NCBI GenBank assembly: GCA_016714935.1
Contig: JADKBU010000003.1
Coordinates: 124,001 to 188,000 of the forward strand
Direction of reading: 5' to 3'
Source of the DNA: Candidatus Accumulibacter propinquus
GTDB taxonomy: Bacteria > Pseudomonadota > Gammaproteobacteria > Burkholderiales > Rhodocyclaceae
DNA length: 64,000 nucleotides
Shown: in pieces, positions 45,695 through 55,072 of the stretch
Position numbering within the stretch: the first letter of the stretch is position 1
Layout of the letters: the number at the start of each line of letters is the position of its first letter
The notes under the pieces: generated by a model
Databases searched by the model: none
Told to the model about the DNA's origin: nothing
Seen by the model: the letters and a program-made list of their open reading frames with translations, nothing else
Program-made: the position numbers and the translations under genes

Positions 45695-47040
45695 GCCTCC
45701 CCGGTAGTTGCCGCAAGGTCTTCGAGATCACCGAGCCGCAACTGGGCTTCGATCACCGGCAAGGCTTCGACGCTCTTCAGCTTGCGTTCGATCTGACGCG
45801 TCCGAACGCCCGCTGACTCGATACTTCTGCTCGCCTGTTCGAGCTTCCGGCGTGTCGCTTCGAGGACCTCTCCAAACTTGCCAAACTCGGTCTTGATGGC
45901 CCCAAGAACCGCCCAGACTTCCGAGGATCGGCGCTCGATGGCCAACGTTCGGAAGCCCATTTGCAGGCTGTTTAGCAGCGCCGCCAGGGTCGTCGGGCCG
46001 GCGAGACAGATCCGCAGTTCGCGCTGCAAGGCGTCAACCAGTCCAGGTCGGCGCAAGGCCTCGGCGTACAGGCCCTCGGTCGGCAGATAAAGGATCGCGA
46101 AATCCGTCGTGTACGGTGGTTCGACATACTTGTCGTGAATCTTTCTCGCCTCCTCACGCAGCCTGGTTTCCAGTGCCTTGATTGCCATCTCGAGCGCTAC
46201 CGGATCGGCGCGCTCCTGCGCCTCGAGCATCCGTTGATAGTCCTCCAGCGGAAACTTGGCATCAATCGGCAACCACACCGGCCGCTGCTCCTGATCACCC
46301 TTCTCGAGCCCGGGCAAACGAATCGCGAACTCGACGCGATCAATCCGGTCCGGCCGGGTTGCGACGTTCCTGGCATATTGCTCGGCGGTCAGCAACTGCT
46401 CCAGCAGCGCTTCCAACTGCACCTCGCCCCAACTACCACGCGTCTTGACATTGGTCAGGACGCGCTTGAGGTCGCCGACGCCGGTAGCCAGAGTCTGCAT
46501 TTCGCCCAGGCCGCGATGCACCTGCTCGAGGCGGTCGCTGACCAGCTTGAATGACTCACCCAGTCGTTGCTCCAGCGTGGCGTGCAGCTTTTCGTCCACC
46601 GTTCGGCGCACCTCCTCAAGCTTGGCCGCATTGTCCGCCTGCATGGCCGCTAGGCGTACTTCAAGCGCCAGGCGCAAGCTCTCGAAGCACTGCTCATTGC
46701 TGTTGATCAAGCGCGCCAACTGCTGCGCGAACGATTCCAGTTGCTGCGCCTGCAGTTTGCCGAGCTGCGCCAACTGCGAGGCCAGGGTCTGCGACAGGCG
46801 AGTCAGCGACACCGACTGCTCCTCCCGGTCGCCACGTGCGGCGCTTGCCGCCTCCTGCCGACCCAGCGCCATTTCCTGACGCAACTCGCGCTCGAGCCGC
46901 TCCTGACCACCTTGCAGGTCGCGAAAACGCGCCTCCATAATCTCGCTCGCTGAACCCCCTGTGCGCAACAGCAGCACGACCTGAAGAACGATCATCACGA
47001 GACCGAGCAACACCACGATGTACCCCACGCCCTCACCCAT
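45691..47040 (-). CDS. rmuC: DNA recombination protein RmuC
   Basis: RmuC-family protein of 449 residues that limits recombination at inverted repeats; a predicted restriction-endonuclease-like core. One N-terminal membrane helix (YIVVLLGLVMIVLQVVLLLR) is followed by a long coiled coil (about 35-190), then the conserved RmuC core (NVKTRGSWGEVQLEALLEQL, RVEFAIRLPGLEKGDQ, VWLPIDAKFPLEDYQRMLEA, TDFAILYLPTEGLYAEALRR, GPTTLAALLNSLQMGFRTLA). All are intact. Overlaps the DUF3293 gene by four bases. Confidence 0.93.
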   Translation of the reverse strand: MGEGVGYIVVLLGLVMIVLQVVLLLRTGGSASEIMEARFRDLQGGQERLERELRQEMALGRQEAASAARGDREEQSVSLTRLSQTLASQLAQLGKLQAQQLESFAQQLARLINSNEQCFESLRLALEVRLAAMQADNAAKLEEVRRTVDEKLHATLEQRLGESFKLVSDRLEQVHRGLGEMQTLATGVGDLKRVLTNVKTRGSWGEVQLEALLEQLLTAEQYARNVATRPDRIDRVEFAIRLPGLEKGDQEQRPVWLPIDAKFPLEDYQRMLEAQERADPVALEMAIKALETRLREEARKIHDKYVEPPYTTDFAILYLPTEGLYAEALRRPGLVDALQRELRICLAGPTTLAALLNSLQMGFRTLAIERRSSEVWAVLGAIKTEFGKFGEVLEATRRKLEQASRSIESAGVRTRQIERKLKSVEALPVIEAQLRLGDLEDLAATTGEA

Positions 47041-47098
47041 GTGCCGCTTCTTTCAGAAGACTGCCGACTGACCAACAGCACAATTGCCGATGGCCTTC

Positions 47099-50000
47099 TT
47101 ACTTCAAGTTCAAAAGCACGCGGCCTGTCCTGGCCTGGACTTCGGATCCCGACTTGTCTTTCGCACCAAGAAGCTGGACCGGGAGCAGGAACAGACGCTC
47201 GGAAGGGAGACCTCGGGAAATCAGCCAATCGCGGACGGATTTGGCGCGTCGATCGGCAAGATCGCGCAGATCTTCGTCATCCACGCTCGAATTGGCCAGA
47301 ATCAGCTTCTCCATTTCCTCCACCGGCAAGCCTTTCACCATGCCGACCAGATTGCGCGGCTTGGGAAACTTTTCGCTCCGATAAACGCGCTCAAGCAATA
47401 CCGGGTATTCCTTGGCACTGACTTCTACGGCATCCGCCGAGCCGCTTTCCACGCCCTTCCTGGTCAGTTCCTCGCGTTTCAGCGCCCGCACCCTTTGCTC
47501 CAGGCGAGCACGCTTCAAGCCTTCGGGATCGCTCAGCGGATCGGCTCGCCCCTCGATTTCCAGCTTCAGCGCCGGCCGATCGAGGAGGGCCTTGGTCAGG
47601 TTCTCGAGACGCTGCTGTGCCGGTGGCGTGATCGCCGCCTGCCCCAAATCGAACTCGACAATGGACAGTTCCTCGCCACCGCCAAATATCGACCCCAGCA
47701 AGGCAAACGGTGAGGTCGCTGCCTTGACCAACAGGTTCACGATCACCTTGACCACCAGACCCCCGACGCTGAATTCCGGGTCATTGAGCGAACCGGCGAT
47801 TGGCAGATTGATATCGATCTCCCCGTTGCGGTTCTTGAGCAGAGCAACCGCAAGCGTAACCGGCAACTTGGTCGCATCCGGGCTGTCGACCGGATTGCCG
47901 AAAGTCAGTTGATCCAGAAAAACGCGGTTCTCGGCTGTCAATTGACTGTTTTCGATCTTGTACTTGACGAACAGAGAAAGTTTGCCTTTTTCGATCGCGT
48001 AACCGGCGTACTTGCCCGAATAGGGCGACAGGGAGGTCATCTCGATACCCTTGATGTCTGCCTGCAGATCGAGATAGGGTTTGGCCGACAGCGGGTTGAT
48101 TTGCCCTGACACGTTGAGTGGCGCGATATTGTCGTAACTGCCCCGCAGTTCGAGACTTGCGACACTGTCCGCCGCGGATGACAGACCGCTGATCGTGCCG
48201 CCGATCTTCTTCAGATTCGCCGAATAATTCGGTCTGATGAAGTTGTCGCTGAACTTGATGTCGCCGCCCTGGAGAGTGATCTTCCCGATCCTTACCGGCA
48301 GCAGCGGTCTGTCGCCAGCAACGACCGGGACCACGGACTTGCCCGCAGCGACAGCAGGCGGCGGTGCCTTGTCAGACCTTTCGCCTGCGGCCACCGGGGG
48401 CACCACGCCAGGCTGCCGAATGATCTGCAACAGATTCAGCTTGCCCTCGCGACTGATGATTACCCGTGCGAAGAAATCGGCGAGTGCCACTTCGCCAATC
48501 GACAGCGACTCCGGGTTGGCGTGTACGTCGAGCTTGCCGAGGTACAGCGATTTCCATTTCAGGAAGTCGGCGGAATTGATCTTGTCGACCGCGTAGAAAT
48601 CGCCGACCGTCACCTGTCCGGAAAAGCCACCGCTGAGATTGCTCGGGTCCACTTCGCCCTTGCCGGTCTGCCGCAACTGCACAGCGCCACTCAGCGTCAG
48701 TTGCCCGCGCGTGACGTCGATGTTCAGCCGATCGGTAAAATACGGTTGCAGGGGCAATAGCTCCAGGGTCTTGACGGCCAACTTGAGATCCACATCGAGC
48801 GGGAACACCTTGACGCTACCGCCGACCTCGACATCTCCCTTGCGATTGACGCGAAAACGGGTCGATACCTTGGCGACCTGGCCGGGTTCGGTCGACAGGT
48901 TCTCAGCCTCGGCGCTCAACCCTTCAATGGTTTGGGTTGCGGCCGGCGTCACGGCACCATCTTCGAAACGCAGTCCGAGGTCGGCGACGCGACACTTGGC
49001 GACCATCAGCTTCCATGGCTCCGCGGTGTCTTTTTGAGAGGCCTTGACGACGCGCAAGACAGGGCCCTGAACAAACTCGATGCCGGAGTTGCCGGCACGC
49101 CGGATCAGCATGCCGACACCGCGTGCCGCAACTTCGTCGATCACCACTGCACGCTTTGCCAGATCGAGTTGACCGCCCTTGATCGATACCGCGTCCGCCT
49201 TGACCCATGGGGCCGCCTGCAGACGCCAGGCAGCCTCGAACTCAGCGGGTGCGCCAGACGTGCTATCAAGCTTCCGCAACCCCAGGTCAAGCCCTTCAAC
49301 GCTCGCATTGAACGGCTTGCCATGCGACTCGTCGAGCCAGCGGAGAGCACCGCCAGTGATCTTCGTTTCGCCCACAGACCACTCCACCGGCAAGGATTCA
49401 GCCGGTGTAGTAGGGCCGGTCGCGGTGGCCGCACGCGCCGCCGTTTCCCTGGTGAAGAAGTCGACCCAGTTGATCGTTCCCTGCCGACTGACCCGACCGT
49501 AAATCTCCGGCGAATCTACTGACACGCGCTCGATGACAAAGCGGCGGTTGAGCGGATCGACGTCTCCGAGCAACACCTCCAGACGCTTCAAGGACAGCAG
49601 TGGAGCACCCTGGGAATCCTGCACCACGAGATCCTTGATCACCACATTGCCGACCAGGCTGAGCGTCGAACGATTCGCCTCCTGTCGGCGAAAGCGCAGC
49701 TTCAAATCACTGTCGAGGGCCCCTGAAACGACCTGAATCGGTAAGCTGAGCGGCGCATAATCGACGTAGCTGCCGAGCTTCACACCATGCAGGTCGAAAG
49801 CCAACTCACTTTCCAGAGAATTGGTGAAGGGCTTGCTCTTGCCCTCGACGACCAGCGGCGAGCCATCGATCGATGCGGAGAAGGCCGGCTCCACGAAAAT
49901 CTCAGTAGCGTGCGGCAAGCTCGAGATGAAAGGCAAGGCGATCTTGATCTCACTGATGAGATGCTTCTCGTTCATCATCCGATCGTCGAATTCGATCTTG

Positions 50001-50488
50001 CCGCCGTTGAGTTGTATGTTGTTGAACGAAAAAAGGGGAGCAGGATCATCCGAATCCGGCTTGGCCATGAACTCGTCGATCAGGTCCGAGAAATTGAGCC
50101 TCCCGTCAGCCAGGCGGATGACCTTGACTGTCGGTCCCAGCAGCGTCAACTCACTGATCACCGGCCCACCGCGGAAGAGCGAAACCGCCTCGACATTGAA
50201 ATACAGGCTTTCAAAACCTGCTACCGTTTCGCCCCCCCCCTTTTCCTGTATGGCCAGGCCGGCAACTTGCACGGATAGCGTGTACGGGTTTATGCTGATG
50301 TTCCCGACGCTTACCGGTCGGTGGAGTGCTGCGGAAAGCTTCTCGACCAGCGTAGATTTGACCAGCGGTGGCAGCACAAGAAAACCGAGCACGCCGATGA
50401 TGGACAAGGCGACGGCGACACGCAGTGCGTATTTTCTGACATTCAGGGAGGCATTCGCCTTGGGAGGGCTATCGTTTCTTGTAGTCAT
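47099..50488 (-). CDS. AsmA-like DUF748 protein with C-terminal OmpA-like domain
   Basis: A 1129-residue envelope protein. An N-terminal membrane anchor (ALRVAVALSIIGVLGFLVLP) is followed by AsmA/TamB-like DUF748 repeats: LVEKLSAALHRPVSVGNISI, GPTVKVIRLADGRLNFSDLI, INWVDFFTRE, ILLQGGDIKFSDNFIRPNYS-type strands. Such beta-groove proteins span the periplasm and are thought to move or shield lipids. The C-terminus has an OmpA-like segment (VEFDLGQAAITPPAQQRLEN, LEIEGRADPLSD, and ADRRAKSVRDWLISRGLPSE) that could grip peptidoglycan. No frameshift is present. It faces the response-regulator gene divergently and is followed by rmuC after 58 bases. Confidence 0.85.
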   Translation of the reverse strand: MTTRNDSPPKANASLNVRKYALRVAVALSIIGVLGFLVLPPLVKSTLVEKLSAALHRPVSVGNISINPYTLSVQVAGLAIQEKGGGETVAGFESLYFNVEAVSLFRGGPVISELTLLGPTVKVIRLADGRLNFSDLIDEFMAKPDSDDPAPLFSFNNIQLNGGKIEFDDRMMNEKHLISEIKIALPFISSLPHATEIFVEPAFSASIDGSPLVVEGKSKPFTNSLESELAFDLHGVKLGSYVDYAPLSLPIQVVSGALDSDLKLRFRRQEANRSTLSLVGNVVIKDLVVQDSQGAPLLSLKRLEVLLGDVDPLNRRFVIERVSVDSPEIYGRVSRQGTINWVDFFTRETAARAATATGPTTPAESLPVEWSVGETKITGGALRWLDESHGKPFNASVEGLDLGLRKLDSTSGAPAEFEAAWRLQAAPWVKADAVSIKGGQLDLAKRAVVIDEVAARGVGMLIRRAGNSGIEFVQGPVLRVVKASQKDTAEPWKLMVAKCRVADLGLRFEDGAVTPAATQTIEGLSAEAENLSTEPGQVAKVSTRFRVNRKGDVEVGGSVKVFPLDVDLKLAVKTLELLPLQPYFTDRLNIDVTRGQLTLSGAVQLRQTGKGEVDPSNLSGGFSGQVTVGDFYAVDKINSADFLKWKSLYLGKLDVHANPESLSIGEVALADFFARVIISREGKLNLLQIIRQPGVVPPVAAGERSDKAPPPAVAAGKSVVPVVAGDRPLLPVRIGKITLQGGDIKFSDNFIRPNYSANLKKIGGTISGLSSAADSVASLELRGSYDNIAPLNVSGQINPLSAKPYLDLQADIKGIEMTSLSPYSGKYAGYAIEKGKLSLFVKYKIENSQLTAENRVFLDQLTFGNPVDSPDATKLPVTLAVALLKNRNGEIDINLPIAGSLNDPEFSVGGLVVKVIVNLLVKAATSPFALLGSIFGGGEELSIVEFDLGQAAITPPAQQRLENLTKALLDRPALKLEIEGRADPLSDPEGLKRARLEQRVRALKREELTRKGVESGSADAVEVSAKEYPVLLERVYRSEKFPKPRNLVGMVKGLPVEEMEKLILANSSVDDEDLRDLADRRAKSVRDWLISRGLPSERLFLLPVQLLGAKDKSGSEVQARTGRVLLNLK

Positions 50489-50656
50489 GGCAGCAAGGCG
50501 CGGACTGGCAGGTGGAATGCTGAATTTAGCACGAACGGACGGCGGCGCAGCAAGCGTCGCGAGCGAACGGGCGATTCAACAGGCAAGCCCGGCATGCGCC
50601 ACCGCCACTGGCAGCCGCCACGTGCTGCTGAGAATCAGTTCAAGCAGGGCAGGAAC

Positions 50657-51064
50657 ATGAGTTCTCCCCCGGTTCCGAGCATCGTGATCGTTGACGATTG
50701 CGAGTTGATGCGGACGCTGCTGCGCACCATACTGCGCAACAGCGAATACCCGGTCATCGGCGAGGCCAAGAATGGTGTCGGTGCACTCGAACTCGCCGAA
50801 CGCCTGCGGCCCGACATCATCTGCATGGACGTCATGATGCCCGAGATGGGCGGCATAGAAGCCATGCACACAATCAAGACGATGCACCCGGAGATCGTCA
50901 TCGTCATGGTTACCGGCAGCCCCAGCGTGGATAACGTCCGGGAATCAATCCGAGGCGGTGCCAGCGGCTTCATCATCAAGCCATTCAATGCCGGCAAGGT
51001 GCTCGATACGGTCAGGCAGGCGTGGGCCGCAAAGAGCCCTGCCGCACGCCGAGTAAGCGCCTGA
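50657..51064 (+). CDS. CheY-like single-domain response regulator
   Basis: A 135-residue receiver-domain protein. The acidic pair is in VIVDDCELM, the phospho-acceptor Asp in DIICMDVMMPEMGG, the conserved Thr in VMVTGSPS and the Lys in FIIKPFNAGK. No output domain is present, so it probably acts by protein contact, as CheY does. ATG 50657 is preceded by CAGGAAC; the open frame extends upstream but has no ribosome site there. No histidine kinase is adjacent, so it is an orphan in this window. It converges with gloB. Confidence 0.88.
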   Translation: MSSPPVPSIVIVDDCELMRTLLRTILRNSEYPVIGEAKNGVGALELAERLRPDIICMDVMMPEMGGIEAMHTIKTMHPEIVIVMVTGSPSVDNVRESIRGGASGFIIKPFNAGKVLDTVRQAWAAKSPAARRVSA

Positions 51065-51072
51065 AGGAACGT

Positions 51073-51837
51073 TCAGAAGCCGTCCTTCCAGGCACGCAGG
51101 GCGGCAAACACGGCCACCGCATCCTTCGCCTCAGGCACCCGTCGTCGTGCCGAGGCAACGACCTCCGGTTCTCCACAACGCAGAAAGGGGTTGCTCGCCT
51201 TTTCCAGCGCAATGGTCGATGGAATCGTCGGCAACCCCTCGTCGCGAGCCAACGACACCGCCTCCGCCCGGCTGCGCAGGCAACGATTCCCAGGCTCAAC
51301 CGCCAACGCAAAACGCAGGTTCGCCTGGGTGTATTCATGTGCGCAATAGACCGCTGTCTGGTCCGGCAGCGCCGCCAGCCTGGCCAGAGAATCGGCCATC
51401 TGCGTCGCCGTCCCCTCGAACAAACGTCCACAACCGGCACCGAACAAGGTGTCGCCACAGAACAGACAGCCTGCGCCATAATACGCGACGTGTCCGAGTG
51501 TATGCCCCGGCACATCAAGCACCTGAAACTCGATGTCACAGAAGGGAATGCGAACCGTATCGCCGCCGCGTACCGGGGTGGTCCTGCCGGTGATCGATTC
51601 CACCGCCGGACCGAAAACCTCGGCCCTGTAGTGCGCCAGCAGGCGGGACACCCCTCCCTGATGATCGGCGTGGTGATGGGTAACGAGAATTGCGGTCAGA
51701 GACAAGTGCTCGCGCTCCAGCACTTCGAGGACCGGCTGCGCATCGCCGGGATCAACCACGGCTGCTGCAGCGCCCTTGCGCAACAGCCAGATGTAGTTAT
51801 CCTTGAATGCTGGAATACGGATGACATCGAACATCAT
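51073..51837 (-). CDS. gloB: Hydroxyacylglutathione hydrolase (glyoxalase II)
   Basis: Metallo-beta-lactamase-fold thioesterase, 254 residues, hydrolysing S-lactoylglutathione in methylglyoxal detoxification. Zinc ligands are in VTHHHADHQGG (THxHxDH), VPGHTLGHVAYY (His), FCGDTLFGAGCGRLFEGT (bridging Asp) and YCAHEYTQANLRFA (His). The C-terminal substrate-binding part (ASNPFLRC, RAWKDGF) is complete. It is divergent from the methyltransferase gene, the same pair order seen in many beta-proteobacteria. Confidence 0.93.
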   Translation of the reverse strand: MMFDVIRIPAFKDNYIWLLRKGAAAAVVDPGDAQPVLEVLEREHLSLTAILVTHHHADHQGGVSRLLAHYRAEVFGPAVESITGRTTPVRGGDTVRIPFCDIEFQVLDVPGHTLGHVAYYGAGCLFCGDTLFGAGCGRLFEGTATQMADSLARLAALPDQTAVYCAHEYTQANLRFALAVEPGNRCLRSRAEAVSLARDEGLPTIPSTIALEKASNPFLRCGEPEVVASARRRVPEAKDAVAVFAALRAWKDGF

Positions 51838-51861
51838 TGAATTTTGGAAGAATTGCGGAAA

Positions 51862-52587
51862 ATGTCAATCGCTGGACTCGACGACTGGCTGCAAAGCCCG
51901 CAAGGAAACTACGTCATGGCCTGGGAGCAGGCACGGATCGACGCCATCGTTGCCGACCTTTTCGGCTACAACGCGATCCAGCTAGGCCTGCCGCAACGCG
52001 ACCTGCTGGCCCAGAACCGCATCCCCTTGCGACAGGTGGTTGGTGATTCAGCAACCGTCAACGTCGTCTGTGATCTGCGTCAACTTCCATTCGCGGCGCA
52101 CAGTATCGACCTGGTGGTCATGGCGCACGTACTGGAGTTCCATGACCACCAGCACCAGATATTGCGCGAGGTTGAGCGCGTTTTGATTCCGGAAGGCGAA
52201 GTGCTGATTACCGGTTTCAATCCGCTCTCACTTTGGGGGCTGCGGCGCCGGCTGCCCAACTGCCCCGGCGGCTTCCCGTGGAACGGCCACTATCTCTCGG
52301 TGCCGCGCCTCAAGGACTGGCTGCAACTTCTCGGTTTTGAGGTCGACCGCGGGTGCTTCGGCTGTTATTCGCCACCCTGCCATCATCAACGCTGGCTCAA
52401 GCGCTGGCATTTCGTGGAGGCCGCCGGCAATCGTTGGTGGAACCCTGCCGGAGGTGTCTACCTGCTGCGTGCGATCAAGCGCGTGCATGGCATGCGCTTG
52501 ATCCTTCCGAACTGGAAGCAGCAAGCTTCACCACGAAAGGCCTTGTCGGTAGTCAGCAAGAAGGAGATTGAACTGTATGAACCATGA
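51862..52587 (+). CDS. Class I SAM-dependent methyltransferase
   Basis: A 241-residue methyltransferase of the UbiE/SmtA-like type. The usual glycine-rich SAM loop is not obvious; the visible family blocks are VVCDLRQLPFAAHSIDLVVM, AHVLEFHDHQHQILREVERV, LIPEGEVLITGFNPLSLWGL and HYLSVPRLKDWLQLLGFEVD, with a Trp/Cys-rich end. Family members are found between gloB and rnhA in many beta-proteobacteria, substrate unknown. ATG 51862 gives MSIAGLDDWLQSPQGNYVMA, which matches the conserved start; an upstream TTG is possible. It overlaps rnhA by eleven bases. Confidence 0.85.
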   Translation: MSIAGLDDWLQSPQGNYVMAWEQARIDAIVADLFGYNAIQLGLPQRDLLAQNRIPLRQVVGDSATVNVVCDLRQLPFAAHSIDLVVMAHVLEFHDHQHQILREVERVLIPEGEVLITGFNPLSLWGLRRRLPNCPGGFPWNGHYLSVPRLKDWLQLLGFEVDRGCFGCYSPPCHHQRWLKRWHFVEAAGNRWWNPAGGVYLLRAIKRVHGMRLILPNWKQQASPRKALSVVSKKEIELYEP

Positions 52588-53044
52588 ACCGATCATCAAC
52601 ATCTACGCCGACGGAGGCTGTCGTGGCAACCCTGGGCCCGGTGGTTGGGGAGTTCTCCTGCAGGCTGGTGGTCAGGAAAAGGAACTCTGGGGCGGCGAAA
52701 AAACTACCACCAACAACCGCATGGAAATGACCGCCGCCATACGCGCCCTGGAAGCGCTCAGGAAGCCTGCGACCGTACATTTGCATACCGATTCGCAATA
52801 CCTGCAAAAAGGCATCAGCGAGTGGATCCACAACTGGAAGCGCAATGGCTGGCGAACCTCGGACAAGAAGCCGGTAAAGAACGCCGACCTTTGGCAACGA
52901 CTCGATGAACTCGCCGGGCAACACCAGGTCAAGTGGTGCTGGGTTAAAGGACATGCGGGTCACGTCGGAAACGAGCGTGCCGACGCCCTGGCCAATCGCG
53001 GCATGGACGAACTGCAACGGGCGCCGACAAGCATTACGTCCTGA
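52577..53044 (+). CDS. rnhA: Ribonuclease HI
   Basis: RNase HI of 155 residues, which removes RNA from RNA-DNA hybrids. The active-site acids are visible in INIYADGGCRGNPGPGGWG (Asp), NNRMEMTAAIRALEAL (Glu), VHLHTDSQYLQKGI (Asp) and the ending GHAGHVGNERADALA (Asp). The basic protrusion (HNWKRNGWRTSDKKPVKN) for substrate binding is present. The ATG at 52577 has AAGGAGA upstream and lies inside the end of the methyltransferase gene, indicating coupling. dnaQ follows after 58 bases, as in E. coli where the two genes also neighbour. Confidence 0.94.
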   Translation: MNHEPIINIYADGGCRGNPGPGGWGVLLQAGGQEKELWGGEKTTTNNRMEMTAAIRALEALRKPATVHLHTDSQYLQKGISEWIHNWKRNGWRTSDKKPVKNADLWQRLDELAGQHQVKWCWVKGHAGHVGNERADALANRGMDELQRAPTSITS

Positions 53045-53102
53045 CAGCCGCAGCACCGATCACGATTCGCTGAAGCGACCTTCACTACCAGGGAACCTAC
53101 TG

Positions 53103-53822
53103 ATGCGCCAGATCTTTCTCGATACTGAAACCACCGGCCTGGAGCACAAGCTCGGACACCGCATCATCGAGATCGCCGGTGTCGAGATGTTCAATCGGCG
53201 TCTGACCAACCGGCATTTCCACAGCTACCTGAACCCGGAAAGGGATATCGACGCCGGTGCTCTGGCGGTGCACGGGATCAGCCGCGAGTTTCTCGTCGAC
53301 AAACCGCGCTTCGCCGACGTTGCGGTCGAGTTTCTCGACTTTGTGCGCAGCGCCGAACTGGTCATCCACAACGCCGCTTTCGACATCGGTTTTCTGAACG
53401 CCGAACTGGCTCTTCTCGACATGGCTCCGATCGGCACGGTCTGTAACGGCATCTGCGACACCCTGCGCATGGCCAAGGATCTGCATCCCGGAAAGAAGAA
53501 CAACCTGAACGCCCTGTGCGAGCGCTACGGAGTCGACAACTCACAGCGCACATTGCACGGTGCCCTGCTTGATGCGGAGATTCTCGCCGAGGTTTACCTG
53601 GCAATGACCCGCGGTCAGGAAAGCTTGATTATCGACCTCGGCGACGATAACAACGCGGGTATCGAAGTCACCAGCAACGCGTTTATCGCCAACCGCCACC
53701 GGCCACAACTGGTCAGGCGCGCCAGCCCGGAAGAAATCGTTGCCCACGCGGATGTCTTGGCGAGCATAGAGCAATTCAGCAAAGGCAAATGCCTGTGGCT
53801 ACCACGCGACAGCAGCGGCTGA
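53103..53822 (+). CDS. dnaQ: DNA polymerase III epsilon subunit (proofreading exonuclease)
   Basis: DEDDh 3'-5' exonuclease of 239 residues that proofreads for the replicative polymerase. Exo I is FLDTETTGLEH, Exo II NAAFDIGFLN, and Exo III HGALLDAEILAEVYL. The C-terminal tail (about 185-239) carries the segment that binds the alpha subunit. ATG 53103 is favoured because it starts MRQIFLDTETTGLEHKLGH; an upstream open frame overlaps rnhA and has no similarity. It ends the methyltransferase-rnhA-dnaQ cluster. Confidence 0.93.
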   Translation: MRQIFLDTETTGLEHKLGHRIIEIAGVEMFNRRLTNRHFHSYLNPERDIDAGALAVHGISREFLVDKPRFADVAVEFLDFVRSAELVIHNAAFDIGFLNAELALLDMAPIGTVCNGICDTLRMAKDLHPGKKNNLNALCERYGVDNSQRTLHGALLDAEILAEVYLAMTRGQESLIIDLGDDNNAGIEVTSNAFIANRHRPQLVRRASPEEIVAHADVLASIEQFSKGKCLWLPRDSSG

Positions 53823-53873
53823 GGCTACACCCATCCTCGTGAATGCCTGCAACCAGGCGTGCCGTAGCGTGTA

Positions 53874-54263
53874 TCAGCTTTCGCCGGGCGTATCGGGAGG
53901 GCGTCGGGGTCGCCGAACGTGCCGCTTGGGCGTCCGAGGCTCGGACGCTCGCGCATCAGGCTGCGCGTCGGAAACAGTCTCGGGTCGGGCCGGTGGTGGC
54001 CGCTGCTCCGGTCTCGGAGGCGTAGGTCTGGTTCCAGTCTTCCGCTGTTCCTGGCGACGACCCGGCGAAGGGACGCCCTGACGTTTCTCGGCCTGCCGCT
54101 CTGGCTGTCTGTCCGCAGGTCGGTCGGACTCGCGGTTTCCCGGAGCGATGGTGATTTCGATCTCGATGATCTCATCCCACTGCTCATCGGAGCGATCTCG
54201 CTCTGGTATGGCGAGAAGTTCACGAAGCCGCCGACGCGGGTCTTGAGGAATTGGATCGTTCAT
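53874..54263 (-). CDS. Small proline/arginine-rich hypothetical protein
   Basis: A 129-residue protein whose first half is ordered (MNDPIPQDPRRRLRELLAIP, ERDRSDEQWDEIIEIEITIA) and whose second half is a disordered Arg/Pro/Gln-rich tail. The ATG at 54263 is preferred to one 23 codons earlier because the conserved-looking part begins there. No domain is recognised. The ordered N-terminus looks like a protein-protein contact helix pair. It converges with dnaQ. Function unknown. Confidence 0.6.
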   Translation of the reverse strand: MNDPIPQDPRRRLRELLAIPERDRSDEQWDEIIEIEITIAPGNRESDRPADRQPERQAEKRQGVPSPGRRQEQRKTGTRPTPPRPEQRPPPARPETVSDAQPDARASEPRTPKRHVRRPRRPPDTPGES

Positions 54264-54960
54264 GCCGACATTATGACTCACACAGCGGCAGAGGTTCAAC
54301 AAGCTTGTGTGTTGAATTCGGGCGCGGGTCATTCACATGGTGTCATCAGGGCAGTATGGTGCAACAATTTTGTTGCCTGTGTTTCCACAGTCCGTTCGTC
54401 ATCTCGGATTCACCGACAAGGTATAACAACCATCACGTCGCGAAGTGCTGGAAACGGATGGCAACAACAGTCTGCAAGCAAGAAAGTGGAAAAGGTGGTG
54501 ATCAGACAGTTCTACCAGAAGTTATCGGTCATGAGTGTTCCATTAAGACAAGGCAGTCAAAATCAAGAGCTAAGTGCATTGGCCAAGTACCCACAGTCAT
54601 GGCACCGACTCACCAACACAACGGAATCCCAAAAACAGAGCCAACACTGCCCTCTTGCCAACGGAAAGGGCCCACGCCAGAACCTTTACCCCAATCAAAC
54701 CAACGTCACACTCAACGCCCTCGCAGTTAGACTCCTTTTCAACCCCTCACCCACACACCGCTCACCTCCGTTACTCGTTCAGGCTCACCTGAATTGGAAA
54801 ATACTCAAGCTTGCACGTGTCGATTTCGTCGCAGCGTTCAAGGGGCATCCTCGCAGGGAGCCTACTCCCCCCACAAGCCAAACCGATTAGACACTGATGC
54901 GCGGAGAGCCGAGGGGTAATATCCGCCACCCGAGTCAGAGTCAGCAGGGCATCAGGTTCA
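54264..54960. other. Unexplained 0.7 kb region, no recognised gene
   Basis: This stretch has clearly lower GC than its surroundings and a strong strand bias: on the plus strand it is rich in A and C and poor in G over about 54450-54900. Because of that bias long plus-strand open frames occur (one reaches 54890), but the translations are low-complexity, match nothing and have no ribosome site. Short hairpins occur: GCAACAATTTTGTTGC (54361-54376) and TTCAACA...TGTTGAA near 54295. A strong terminator-like palindrome follows at 54965-54992. A non-coding RNA or remnant DNA is possible; nothing is proven. Confidence 0.4.
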
Positions 54961-54964
54961 CTGA

Positions 54965-54992
54965 AAAAGGCCCGCTTCGAAGCGGGCCTTTT
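54965..54992. terminator. Strong palindromic terminator
   Basis: A perfect palindrome with core GGCCCGCTTCGAAGCGGGCC is flanked by AAAA and TTTT, so it can terminate on both strands. On the minus strand it would end the 94-residue gene 80 bases upstream; on the plus strand it would end any transcript crossing the region to its left. Confidence 0.8.
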
Positions 54993-55072
54993 AGTTCCCC
55001 GACACCCCGGAGTGACCCAAGGATCGGCGGACTCGATGAGACTGATCTTCCCGCGGGGAGATCAGCTTGTAA

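Noticed and set aside
50321..50656. Upstream extension of the CheY-like gene
   Set aside because: It is antisense to the DUF748 gene and the receiver domain starts at 50657 with its own ribosome site.
53919..54890. Plus-strand open frame of 323 codons
   Set aside because: The first third is antisense to the small hypothetical gene and the rest is compositionally biased without similarity.
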